Source of the DNA: Mixophyes australis
Lineage: Eukaryota; Chordata; Amphibia; Anura; Limnodynastidae
Length of the DNA stretch: 64,000 nucleotides
NCBI GenBank assembly: GCA_036250195.1
Contig: JAVHZZ010000009.1
Location: 100,958,771-101,022,770 of the forward strand
Reading direction: 5' to 3'
Made by a program: the position numbers and the translations under genes. Positions 34,149 to 45,240 of this stretch are shown piece after piece (positions within the stretch are counted from its first letter, which is position 1; each line of letters opens with the position of its first letter). Under the pieces are notes generated by a model. The model worked only from the letters and a program-made list of their open reading frames with translations, searched no databases and was not told where the DNA came from.

Positions 34149-34312
34149 TAAATTGTGTCTGCGGGTCCGCCGGTTTAGAAGCGAGGTCTGCATTTATTTT
34201 TTATATCTTGTATGTGCCTGGTGCCTTACACAAACGATAATAATAATAATAATAAGATGGCATTCCACACTGAATCATGCCAAGCCATCTCAGACTTTCA
34301 TGAGGATATTAC

Positions 34313-35072
34313 TAGAGATGCTCAGGCTTGGTTCCCCGAGAACCGAACACACCCGAACTTAGCAGATCCGAGTACCGAACCGAGCCTGCTCAGTACTGTC
34401 GCACACTCTCGGAATTGAAAACGATGCAAAACGTCATTGTTACGTCGTTGGATCTCAGATCTCTCGAGCTTTGGATTCTATAAGTATACATAATGGGCAG
34501 CACAGTTCTTGGCAGTCTCTAGTGCAGTTGGGCAGCATCATAGGTAGAATAGAAAGAGGAGGGGTAGCAGTGTTCTTCTAAGTCTCCAGTGACATTCAGG
34601 AGAGCTCCATTGCTCCATTGCTAATTGTCATTGCTGAAATAGAAATAATAGGTCTGGCAGGCTTGGTCTTCTAAATCTGCAGTCACATTGTACTGTGATA
34701 TATATGTAAAACACAAAGAGGAGAGCTCCATTGCTAATTGCACCACTTTTCTTTACTGACACTGCTGTGTGGCAATGTTTCCTAGATATGGTAGGAACTG
34801 CCGTGTGTTTGAGTCATTGCTCTGTTGCTTAGCATTCAGCCAGGTCGCTACAGTCTTTGTTTGAAAGTGTATGAAAATAATATTGTGACCTGTGAGATGG
34901 TCAAAATTGACTGCAAATAACTTGAAATGTGTGTTGTTGAGGATAATAATAATGTAGGGGGAAAAAAATAAATCAAAAAAATGTGATTTTAGCAGACAAA
35001 ATAGGGATTTTAGAAAAAAAAAATCAGGATCCAAAACCAAAACCAGAACACGGGGGTCAGTGAACATCTCTA
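34313..35072. mobile_element. Non-autonomous hAT element, 760 bp
   Basis: It starts TAGAGATGCTCAGGCTTGG and ends GGGTCAGTGAACATCTCTA, the same ends as the 4.1-kb element at 9,640-13,754 but in the opposite orientation. Identical 8-bp duplications GATATTAC flank it (34,305-34,312 and 35,073-35,080). The interior keeps CTCCATTGCTCCATTGCTAA and the CCAAAACCAAAACCAGAACA end, but no transposase. Removing it restores the L1 ORF1 frame across the site. Confidence 0.93.
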
Positions 35073-35212
35073 GATATTACAGAGCTTGATGATTGCACTA
35101 ACGCCTTGGAAACCAAAACAGATGATCTCTGTTGGTTGTTGGCAGAGACCACCCAAGAGATTTTGTACCTAGACTCAGACACGTCTTCACTTACAAAGAA
35201 ATGTGAGGACAT

Positions 35213-35580
35213 GGGCAGCACGGTGGCATAGTGATTAGCACTTCTGCCTTGCAGCACCGGAGTCATGAGTTTAATTCCCAACCATGGCCATATCTGTGAC
35301 GAGTTTGTATGTTCTCTCCGTGTTTAGGTGGGTTTCCTCCGGGTGCTCTGGTTTCCTCCCACACTCCAAAAACATACTGGTAGGTTAATTGGCTGCTAAC
35401 AAATTGACCCTAGTCTGTGTGTGCGTGTGTCTCTCTCTCTGTGTGTGTGTATCTGTGTGTGTGTGTTAGGGAATTTAGACTGTAAGCCCCAATGGGGCAG
35501 GGACTGATGTGAGTGAGTTCTCTGTACAATTCTGCGGAATTAGTGGCGTTATATAAATAAATGGTGATGATGATGATGAT
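35213..35580 (+). mobile_element. V-SINE, full length
   Basis: GGGCAGCACGGTGGCATAGT is the head with an A-box-like tRNA-related region, followed by GAGTCATGAGTTTAATTCCC (B-box-like), the V-domain (GAGTTTGTATGTTCTC, GGTTTCCTCCGGGTGC, TTTCCTCCCACACTCC), TTAGACTGTAAGCCCC, GGCGTTATATAAATAAATGG and a (GAT)n tail. ACAT at 35,209-35,212 is repeated at 35,582-35,585, a short probable target duplication. It interrupts L1 ORF1 between the ED and NRSRRNN blocks. Confidence 0.93.
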
Positions 35581-36030
35581 AACATTCAAAATAGGTCACG
35601 GAGGAACAACATTTGTCTTAAATAGTTTCCTGAAACTTTGGATGAACAAGCCTTTTCTGGTTTTCTCCTGGACTTCTTCAAGGGGCAGATGTCCTCTTGG
35701 ATAGAGCCTACAGATCCCTCCGACCCAAGTTGGCCTTGGGCCAACAGCCTTAGGATGTCAGCTTACGTATGTATTTTTATTGTGTAAATTAAAAAATCAT
35801 GCAAACTACAAGGACCCGCAATCAATCTTACATAAGGGCAATGACATCCAGCTGTTTGCAGACTTAGCCGGGAGCTTCAAGATGTCACCAAAGCTCTCCA
35901 CCAGCATAGGTACAGGTACAGGTACAGCTAGTGCTTTCACTTCCACCTCCAGGTCTTCACTGAAACCAGGTCTTTTGTTGCCAAAACTCTTGCACAATGG
36001 TCCTGTAGTAATTGGGACTTTCTGCTAGTT

Positions 36031-36829
36031 CCTTCTCTTCACTTATTCCAGCGGCTTCATCTAAACCTCTGCTTGGCTCTCCACCACCAGACTGGGAAAA
36101 AGTGCGACTGTGACCACCAAAGTGACCATCTCACTGATTCCAGAAAGTGATTTTATCGCCCTGGTTGTCCTCTGGACCTGGCTCTAAGGGTTCAGCTTTG
36201 TTGACATCTCATTGATTAATGTTGCCCCGTGTTTCTCTCTGTGTCCCTCTCTCTTTCTCTTTATTCTCTAGGTACAGCGCCCCCAGCCGTTCACTACTAC
36301 CTCACGATAGGCCTTGGCACTTTGAGACACCACTGAGAGGATCACTTTGGAACGCAACCTTTACCATATGCCCTCCCCACCAGTGTGAGGCCACTTGTCC
36401 TCCTTTCACGGTTCACTTTCCTACCCCATTTTACACACACTGGTTTCTTATCCTGTCTCACATTGTGCAACCCTGTTTCACCGATGTTTTATTAATATTT
36501 TATTCATGTTTTATTTCTATTTATTATCTTTTTTTCTCACTGTGTAGTTATATTTGACCATGTATTCCAAGATTGTTGATACCCCAACCCCCACATACCT
36601 CTTCCTTACTGCTGACTATGCCCCATGAACGCCTCTAGTCCTCTTCCCATCCTCAATCCTACTCCTCTCCCTAGTGCCTTAATCTGTCGAGGCACCCATT
36701 ACCCTCTTCCTAGTTGCGTGGCTATAGTTTGGCCGAGCCATGACGGACTCCCTTATTCCTTCTCTCGCTGTTTCTCAGCACCTCTGCTCCTGTAGTCACT
36801 CTTTTTTCCATCTTCATTCCCTCTTTCTC
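36031..36829 (+). other. L1 spacer between ORF1 and ORF2
   Basis: C- and T-rich sequence between the two L1 reading frames, matching the usual position of an inter-ORF region. The 112-residue frame at 36,219-36,557 has no motif and is probably chance. Confidence 0.5.
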
Positions 36830-37875
36830 TTACTTACCATCAATGTTAAGGGGTTGAACGCTCCCAAGAAACGCTCCATTCTTTTAGCGGGTCTTAAGAA
36901 ATCTCATGCGAAAAGGAAAGCTATTCTCCTAAACATTCTTTGCATCTGCCACTTCTAAACTCAGAGGTGTGGCTATGCTGCTATACTGGTGCACCAATAT
37001 GTCCCATTTGTAGTGTAGCACTAGGCTGCAGATTTCTAATATTAATGGGCACTTTGAGCCAGCGCCCTATTACCCTAGTCTGCTGCTATGCTCCCAACAC
37101 TGGTCAGATACCTTTCCTCCAAAAACTCTTCAGGCTCATTGACCAGCATGCCATGGACCACCTGCTCCTGGAGGGTGACTTTAATATGGTTCTGGACCCT
37201 GGCCTACACAGGTCCCCTATGACCACTGTCTCTTCCTCACCCGATGCACCTGCTATCTGAATAGCTAAAAGGTTTTCTGCTCTGCTCAATGAGCACTCTC
37301 TTTTATACTCCTGGTGGGTAGTCAGTGGCACTGATAGAGAACACACTTTCTATTTCCACCACCACATGGTTTACATGCATATAGTCTATTTCCATGTGGA
37401 TGTCCATTTAGCTTCCAAGCTTTCAGGGGCGGAGGTTCACTCATTCACCGGGACAGACCACATGGGGGTGCTTCTTCCACTCAATGTAGCCAATCTCCTT
37501 AGGCAGCACCCCACTTGGAGGCTGGGTGACTCTCTTCTACTCAGCCCTACAACCTGTCTATAACTGTCAGAGGCCCTTACTGACTTTTTTGCTCTCAACG
37601 AGTCCCCCAAACTTACCAGGTTGATGGTTTGGGCGGCTCATAAAGCTATCATCCACGGCAAACTTACCAGTATAGCTGCCGCCCTGCATAAGGACGACAA
37701 AGCGCTTATCTCTAGCTTGGAAGCTCAATTTCTTGCTCCTCTCACAATACCAAGGCTCCCTTGTTTCAGAATATCTCCAAGAGATGTTCTCCATGAGGGG
37801 CCAAATCAATGCGGTCTTATCTAAGAAAACAAATGGACCCAGCAGCTTGTCTATGAGAAGATTGATAACCTGTTG
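36830..37875 (+). pseudogene. Tx1-type L1 ORF2 endonuclease remnant
   Basis: Plus-strand frames read TINVKGLNAPKKRSILLAGL at 36,830-36,900, CYAPNTGQIPFLQKL near 37,083, LLLEGDFNMVLDPGLHRS near 37,160-37,210, TFYFHHH near 37,345 and TGTDHMGVLLPL near 37,450-37,485. These are the start ('NvkGLNsp.KR'), 'YAPN.~Q..F', 'GDFN.v.dp.ldrs', 'yTFyS' and 'SDH' blocks of the L1/Tx1 endonuclease, with T for S in the last. RLMVWAAHKAIIHGKLTSIA near 37,620-37,680 is the post-endonuclease linker ('We.hKa~iRG.li'). Stops break the frame at 36,958, 37,260 and 37,563. The RT domain is missing: sequence jumps from the linker to the C-terminal region near 37,875. Confidence 0.85.
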
Positions 37876-38240
37876 CTGGAATTTTGACCACACTGGCACT
37901 TTCCTGTATGTATGGTGGAGCTATCCATGGCTTTGTCCATTCTGTTCTGCTGTCATCGCCTTCACCTCTGCTTTTCTGGATGTCCTCATTCCCTCTGACC
38001 ACAAGCATGTGCTTCCCCCTTTGCCTATTCCTGATCTCCCTTCTCACACCCACAGACAATTCAGTAACATTATGTGTGTGGTGACCTGCCAGATTGTTGT
38101 GTCTTGGAATAACCGCTCTCCACTGACACTCCTCATGGTCTGAAGCCGGGTGTGGCACATTTACCAGTTGGAACATTTCACTAGCATCCTGAGGGGCTCC
38201 TTCATTTCCTTCCATAAGGTTTTGGATACCATAACAAACC
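37876..38240 (+). pseudogene. L1 ORF2 C-terminal remnant
   Basis: The frame reads TGTFLYVWWSYPWLCPFCSA, the 'GT..HvWW.CP.l..FW' signature of the L1 ORF2 C-terminus, then a helix-rich tract and IVVSWNNRSPLT ('Ia..Wk...pp'). The join to the linker at about 37,875 removes roughly the whole RT domain, so the copy has an internal deletion. Confidence 0.8.
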
Positions 38241-38650
38241 ACTACTCAATTGTTAGTCAAGCCTCTGTCCCAACAAACCCTCTCCACAGCCACTCTATCT
38301 TCTTTATGCTCTCTATTTTTTTGAGTAAACTTCCCCTCTGCGTTCTCTATATCCCTTTCTACCCTTTGCCTTCCTCCTTTTCATCATGCTCTCTTCCTTT
38401 CTACCCCGCTACCCTTCTTTTCTTTTGCTCTTTCCCAATACATGTTAAAATGTGCATTGCTACTGGTGATCTCCAGAAAGTCAGTTTTATTTTCTGTATG
38501 TGCATTCCCAGGGTAAGACTCTGGTGGACCGCAAGATTTCACTAAACTACTTACCCTCTGTCTGCTGGTTTATCACCATTTCTGGTATGTTTGGGTTAAC
38601 TTCTGTTGTTTCTCTGGTGATGTTACCAATAAACAGTATTTATAAAAAAC
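38241..38650 (+). other. L1 3' untranslated region with poly(A) signal
   Basis: Pyrimidine-rich sequence ends at ACCAATAAACAGTATTTATA followed by AAAAAACAAAAA near 38,640-38,655, an AATAAA signal and A-rich tail marking the L1 3' end. Confidence 0.7.
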
Positions 38651-38655
38651 AAAAA

Positions 38656-39020
38656 CCTCAGTGGGATGTTTAAGGGGTGGAGATAACAGGTGTTTTGGAC
38701 CCATATCAATAAATTTTATCCAGAAGTTGAAAGTTGGTAAGCTTGTTATATAAACTCACTTATCAGCATTGAGTTCTTCCATTCAAACTGTATATTTATT
38801 ATCCAGTTGAGTTTGCGAACAGTAATATGGCAGGATTCATATTTACACTATATGTGTGGTTAACATTTATAATATCTGAAGTCCTGTAGTTGCCACCAAA
38901 TATTACCATTAAACAAAACCATTTTCATCAGATATTCATGTGGCTTGCTTTGTTTCAGCAGAGGTTAGATGCTTGCAATCTGAAAGTCTATACATCTGTA
39001 TGGGTTATTAAAATAAAATA
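38656..39020. other. Unassigned DNA
   Basis: No gene, RNA or classified repeat recognised. Confidence 0.5.
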
Positions 39021-39194
39021 GGCTAGATTTACTAAGCTGCGGGTTTGAAAAAGTGGGGATATTGCCTATAGCAACCAATCAGATTCTAGCTGTCATTTTG
39101 TAGAACGTACTAAATAAATGATAGCTAGAATCTGATTGGTTGCTATAAGCAACATCCCCACTTTTTCAAACCCGCAGCTTAGTAAATGTAGCCC
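39021..39194. mobile_element. Foldback MITE, ATTGGTTGCTATAGG family (copy 2)
   Basis: Arms GGCTAGATTTACTAAGCTGC / GCAGCTTAGTAAATGTAGCCC enclose the near-complete inverted repeat CCAATCAGATTCTAGCTGTC...ATAGCTAGAATCTGATTGG. TA flanks each side. About 90% alike, by eye, to the copy at 57.7 kb. Confidence 0.9.
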
Positions 39195-42100
39195 TATATG
39201 TTCAAACATTTATTGCAAATGTCTGGCTTCCTATATGTAGGAAACACAAGAGGAGCACATGGGGCTTGCGGGCCATTTGCAGTAGTCCTACAAACTTTGC
39301 ATCTCTATTTTTACTTTTATGTCTGACTACATATATATAAAAATATATATGGTTTTAGCTCAGTCTGTTTCACCCCAGACTCCTATCGGTCAAATAATAG
39401 CAAAAAGGTGTCCATGCACATGCAGCTTTAGTACTTGTGAAGCAGGTGTAGCTGTATACTGTTAGCGGTGATTACATGAATGCATGCCATCCCATTTGGA
39501 TTAAATAAATGAAGCTTTTTGTTTACCATCACTTATTACATTTCCCTGCTTTATTCTCCAGCAATTATCATTTAGACATTTATGGAATTGCATCACTGTA
39601 TATTCTTGAATTGTGGGGTTATTACTCCTTCTCTCTCATTTCTCTGCTTCTACACCGTCACATCAGCATACTCACATGCCTCCAGTTATCGACTTAACCT
39701 TACTCTGTTCTTGGCTACACTTGGAACACTATCAACTGCAGTGTGAAACCTCCTGTGTGTCTCTCAGGGTGAGCAGCCATACTCACACCACTCGTCTCGT
39801 ATGCAGGACAGTTTAGCCGAGTCTTGACTGTATGCTCAATTTTTAACGCTCCTGGCTTTCTGCACCATTACCAATCTCACGTCGTGTTCTGGAGCCTCTC
39901 TTTTGGAACTCAAACACATCTGAATACCAAAAAATATTTAATAAGTGAAAAAGTAATTTGCGCAATATCAAACCCAATACAAAGAAATGAACATAGAGTT
40001 GGCCGCTTCTCATTCTTGAGCACCTGTTTGGGGGTGTAATACCTAGAATCCAAAACAAAAGACAGAAGCGCCACGCATTGTGCAATATCAATTTATTAGT
40101 GATAAACCATAACGTGTTTGATTTGTACATTTGTGTATCAGCAGCATTTATGTGAGCAGCAATCATAAATGGCTTGACTAGGATCCACTCAGCATCTCTT
40201 GAATGATCAAGAGTCAAAGGTTACCAAGCTTAGACATGAGCTGGAATCACTCCCGAACAGACCTTATCTTCATCTTTGGACTCCATGAGACCCAACTCTC
40301 CTTGATTCCTGTGCTTGCCCCATCTCTTGCTTAATTGTGCGTAAGGCAGCACAGTGTTCACTGCTGACACATTAACAGGGACGTATTTCACTTACATCTC
40401 AGGTGGTGTTACACTAGCCACAGAAACTTAGTATTTAACTAAATATGAAATACTCAACTTGTATGATTTTATGTCACCATCAATGCAAATGTAAATCCTT
40501 TATGTGGACAATTTACTAGGATTTCAAGATGTAATGAGCTGTATTCTCGAGAACTTCTGTATTACCTTTGCAAAGAAATAGATAGTAACATTGTGATTTA
40601 CTGTGACATTATATAGTCTTGTACCACTATACCTGACAGAGTCTTGCAAGTCTCTTTTAAATCCAACTGTATCACGGACAAACTATCTTAGCATTCTCTG
40701 AGGGAGTCACAGAACCGCAGCTGAATGTAAAAATGGTTATACTTGAAATGATGCTAATAATTTAATCTAAAAAGTATATGCACACACACCTTATTTTGTG
40801 CTTTAATTATGATTATGTTTCATCAATTTTTGTAAAAAATGTTTCTTGATGAAACCCATATCCAATGTAATATTATGTTTTGCACACAGCAATTTCATTT
40901 TCAAAGTGTCAAGGACAAATATTTGACAATCCTTCCGTTAAGTGTATAATTACCATAGTGATAACACTCCTTCATTATATCTACAAGCCCATAATTTAGA
41001 ACAATAACCCCAAAAAAATCTGACACCAAAAGTTATATGAGAAAAGTAAAATACAGTTTTATTTTATTTTAAATATTAGTAATCTCAATGCATATTATTC
41101 ATAATTAATGTATCTGTTTGTAGGAACACAGGTCAAAGTTGAGAATGGAGGTTATTTCGGATATGCTGCCTTTGTAGTTCTGAGACTGCATAGCATGCTG
41201 CTCTTGTTCAGATGCCCACCCATAATATGCATAAAATTGATCTGATTATTCTGCTGTTTTTTTGTGTCTTATCGGAGTGCAGCTCATTTGGTTGTACAAA
41301 GCCATTTCTAAGCACTGCCCACTGATATCTGTAAGGCACAGCCTTAAAACTAATTTCCCAGTTACTGGTTTTAACTGCTCATTAGCAAAGAGGAGCAACA
41401 TTTTCAAAGCGTTTTGCCAAAATATTTGCTTCATTCTCATTTGTCTGCAGGATTTTGTATATTTTACAGTGTGGAATGTTGGCACAAATGGTTCCAAGTC
41501 TTACCCCAACCACATCATACAGTAGAATGAGTTGACCATTACCTTCACAGCTCCATTTACTCTGCAAAATGTGAATTAAAATTACACTGCTAAATAGCTT
41601 TCTACAGAATGGCAAAACAAAGTGGAATTCCAAGTTTATATCACTTGACCGTTGCACCTCAAAGAAATTACCAGCTCTGCCTCAAAACTTCATCTGCTGG
41701 AAATGTTGCTTTAATTGTGCTCCTCTCTACAACTTTATTTCTAGGAATGTAGGCTAACAGACTCTGTTTAGAACATTAACAGAGCGAGTGTCATGTGATG
41801 TAGTATTTGTGATAATGGCGCCCTAAGAGTGGGACAGTCATCACCTATATATTAATTCAATAGCACTGAAATGTTTAAGACGGTGTAGAAGACAGAACTA
41901 AGCATTTAGGGTTAGGTGGTATGCTGCAAAACAAAATTGGTTTTATGCAATACACTCACAAATTGAGTTTACAACTATTGCCAAACCATAATGAATATTA
42001 GAAACATAATTGTCGCATTTCTCCTTCACAAATTGTAATGACTTTATCTGATCACACAATACTGAAATGCTGAATAGAAGTTTAGTACAGTAGATTGCAA

Positions 42101-44539
42101 CAATATATATCCATAATTTCTCCTAAGACCAGTTTAATAAGTGACTCTTACAATACGTCATCTCACCACTGTTTTTTTGCAAATAAAAAACACTGGATCT
42201 TACTCTTCTAAATTTATATCATTAGTTAGGCATACTTCTTTTCAGTTATACAAGTCCTTCAAGCCTGATGGTTTCATATGATCACAGAACTTCTCTGTGA
42301 TTTCTAGAAGCACTATAATTTACAGAAAGGAGCAATGGTTGAAGTGGAAATTTTGAAGTGGTGGAATGGAAATTTAGAAAGGTGGTATGGAACTTGATTG
42401 TAAGTGAATGGAATTCAATAGTTTTACAATCAAAGCAGTAGCCGAAGTGGCGGTATGGCATACCACCGTATACCAGCACACTTTGACCACGGGCAAGGAG
42501 TGCATTATATATTAAGACCATTTATAAGGGTTATTTCCGACACATACATTTGCTTGCTGCTGGTGTCTAATTTCTGAAAAAGCTAAATTTGTTAATGATA
42601 AAAATGATACAAAAAATATTTTTTACCACTTTAGAATCTATTAGTTTTAAAAGTCAAAATTCTGATAAACATGGACATCCCATGGCTTAACAATAACTGT
42701 GGTATTCAGCTATAGATATGGGACAGCAAGTCACAATTATATTGCATGAAACAAATATATTATCCGGAAGAATGATCCTAGTTGAGAGTAAACACACAAT
42801 CCTATTACCATAATATTACGCCTTTTCAAAATTGTATTTGTCACTGTTTTGAGTCATTCTGACTCATTCTTATATCAAAGAAAAATTACCATTGTATTTT
42901 TTTTGCACAAACATTACTGACTATTAGCCACTTGTTTACAGATAGTCTTGTGATCACTGGAGAAAATTAACACATAGAAAGTCACCAAGTAGTTGGTCTC
43001 AAGCAGTTTTATTTATGCTGTTTAACCAGAGATCAGAAGCCGGCTAATTGGTCTCCTAATGGTGTGGGCTTTAGCACTGAGGGATTAGCCAAGTCATTTA
43101 CTGTGGAATGTAGGTGATTGTTTACATTAATTGTAACATTTTATGATGCCTTCTGATTGTTAGGCACAAGTTTGGCATCCTACTCCCATGCTATTTTTAT
43201 GGATAAATTTCCTTTAATATTTGTCCTGGCACCTTTGCAAACTTCAACAGTGTTTCAAGTGCATATACTAACATTTAAATATGTCCTGTTTTATATTTAT
43301 TTTTCTTTGTTCTCAGATAAAATATAACAGCATAGAACTTGATGCCAGAAAGGAACAAATTAATCGATCTAGTCAAATTTGAAAAGATAAACAAATCAGC
43401 TTGCATTTCAGTTTTTAAGCTATTTAGGTTTTGTTTTACGTTACTGGGTTATAAAGTTACTCATTTATTCAATGTGTATTTTGAATTATTCTACAATACT
43501 AATCCCATTGACAAAGTACTGTCCTTTAAAAGCTGTGTGTTGCTGTTATTTATTCGTATTTTAGTTTTCTTAAAATGTCTTATGTACTGTTGTTAAAACT
43601 TGTTTTTGATTTCCCAAAGAGCCTTACATATCTTTTGTGCTTCTATTTCAGATTGTAAATGTATTAACTTAATTTTATACAGGGTGACACATCCGTTAAT
43701 GCTTTATGGTTATTGTTAGCCTTGTGTATTCTTTCAACAATGTGATATGGTGCAACAAAACTGAGATACTGTAAACAAAGATGTTTCAAGTAAGGAGGCT
43801 CTTCCTACTTATCCTAACACAAAAATATATCGAAATATAGAGAAATATATATGTTGTTGTCATTTGGTTTTTTGCTACTGTTTTCTATGTCTTTTGGCAG
43901 AATTATTTTGTACCGCTTACATTTCATACCCACACTTTAGAGAGAAAATCAAAGACTCACAATATAACATCACGACTTTAGAAACTCACACGAGAAAAAT
44001 TCTTATATTATCTTAAATTGAAGCTGACCAAGAAATAGTAAATGTATAGTATGACAGACATATGGTAGTAGAAGTTCATATAGAAATAAAGTGTTAATCC
44101 ATAGAACCTTCTATCAACAGAACTGTCAGTATGATAGTAAAATAAAACTCTTTAGAGGAAAAGACGAGTGGCCAGCTCACCTTGCTCCTTGTCCATAAAT
44201 TAGATATAGGATAATCCCGTTGCGGAGGGATGTGTCCTTTAGCTGTTAAGGACCTCTCGTCCTCTCTGCAGATTTCCAAAGTGTAAGCTGTAAAATCAAA
44301 TACTCAAGTTGTGGCAAATCCCAATATTACAAATAGGACTGTATTGACGCTAAAAGATAATTTGTGGCAGCAGCTCATAGGAGCTGGTTGTGCTCCGTTT
44401 ATGAGGGTGGTTTATTGCAAAGGTCAGGATGCATGGATATCTATGCCAGATGAAGACCCGGGATGTAGGTGAGCAATAAAGAGGGTAAATGAGAGTTGTG
44501 ATTTTATGTCAGTTAAAGTAATTTTACAGTGGTGTGGAG
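39195..44539. other. Long unassigned interval
   Basis: I see no gene, RNA gene or intact mobile element. Near 40,040-40,130 sequence with GACAGAAGCGCCACGC resembles the end of a dispersed repeat. Around 42,325-42,490 GGCGGTATGGCATACCACCG followed by TATACCAGCACAC looks like a repeat end, unclassified. Parts at 41,100-41,750 and 43,010-43,200 have even base composition, few simple repeats and no open frame. Confidence 0.4.
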
Positions 44540-45240
44540 TCATATTTACATTTTATCGTGGTGCACTACAGGTCTCAGTGGGCTATGGGTGCCAGGGTAT
44601 ACTGGCACTTGTAGGTCCCCAAGTGCCAGCATGTCCTGGCAGCTAAGATTATGCTGGTGACTATAGTGCTACAATTGCCAGCATGCCCAAACAAATAATA
44701 GCAGCCTAGGCATGCTATTATTTGTTTGGGCATGCTGGGACCTTTAGTCCACCAGGGACAAAATGCATTTTCACAATTAATGTATTATTATTACCCCACA
44801 CCCACCACCTAAGTGTATGGGAAGGGTCCTAGCTCTAGCAGCACAGGGCTGGCTAAACCTAGGGGGGGGGTCACATTTTATTTTGCAAACCCTATCTCCC
44901 TAGAAAATCCAGACCCGTGATGACCAGCCTGGGGCTGGTTTGTTATCATGGCAGGGGGACCCCACGCTGCAGGTTCCTCTTCAACAGTGCCACCAGCCTC
45001 GGCTGGCAAAGCCTAATGCTGGTAATTGTATAATCAAGGGCTGTCAGCACTGGGGTTGGTTAAGCTCTTTGGGAGGGGGGGCACGCTGTTTAAAAAAAAA
45101 ATAAAAAAAATGTATTTATTGATTGATTTATCTGCCTTACTGGGCCGCTGTGACTGATACACTTAAGTTTATCATCCTCAGCGGCCTGTAGGGCAGATAA
45201 AGAGGTGTGTTTGTGCAATTTGTATGGTATCCTGAGTCAC
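44540..45240 (+). repeat. Dispersed repeat (copy 2)
   Basis: Shares its blocks with 29,885-30,640: GTGCACTACAGGTCTCAGTG, TGCTGGGACCTTTAGT, TATTACCCCACACCCACC, GGGAAGGGTCCTAG, a G-run, TATCTCCCTAG and CAGCCTGGGGCTGG. It includes a perfect 25-bp hairpin. Confidence 0.7.
44679..44737. repeat. Perfect 25-bp hairpin inside dispersed repeat
   Basis: Arms CAGCATGCCCAAACAAATAA.. (44,679-44,703) and ..TTATTTGTTTGGGCATGCTG (44,713-44,737) are perfectly complementary around a 9-base loop containing GCCTAGGC. Confidence 0.9.

Larger units (their letters stand above)
34262..36030 (+). pseudogene. Tx1-type L1 ORF1 remnant, twice interrupted
   Basis: Three segments belong together. 34,258-34,312 reads a FHEDI tract. 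After the hAT insertion, 35,073-35,208 continues with ELDDCTNALETKTDDL and TTQEILYL, a coiled-coil-like part ending in KKCED. After the V-SINE, 35,586 onward reads NIQNRSRRNNICLK, a stop, and FPETLDEQAFSGF. L1 ORF1 proteins have exactly 'lED.ENRsRRnNiRl.G.PE' at this point, followed by a C-terminal domain, here NDIQLFADL near 35,840 ('g..iq.f.Dls'). ORF1 proteins bind L1 RNA and act as nucleic-acid chaperones. Stops and frameshifts make this copy dead. Confidence 0.8.

Noticed and set aside
36219..36557. 112-residue frame rich in Pro, Ser and Phe
   Set aside because: It lies in the C/T-rich spacer between L1 ORF1 and ORF2 and matches nothing expected there.
39021..39194. Reading the ATTGGTTGC foldback as a microRNA precursor
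   Set aside because: Three copies with shared termini exist in the window, so it is a MITE, although MITE hairpins can be processed.
39843..40217. 124-residue minus-strand frame
   Set aside because: No recognisable domain, and the reverse strand has a 71-residue frame over part of it; probably chance within a repeat end.
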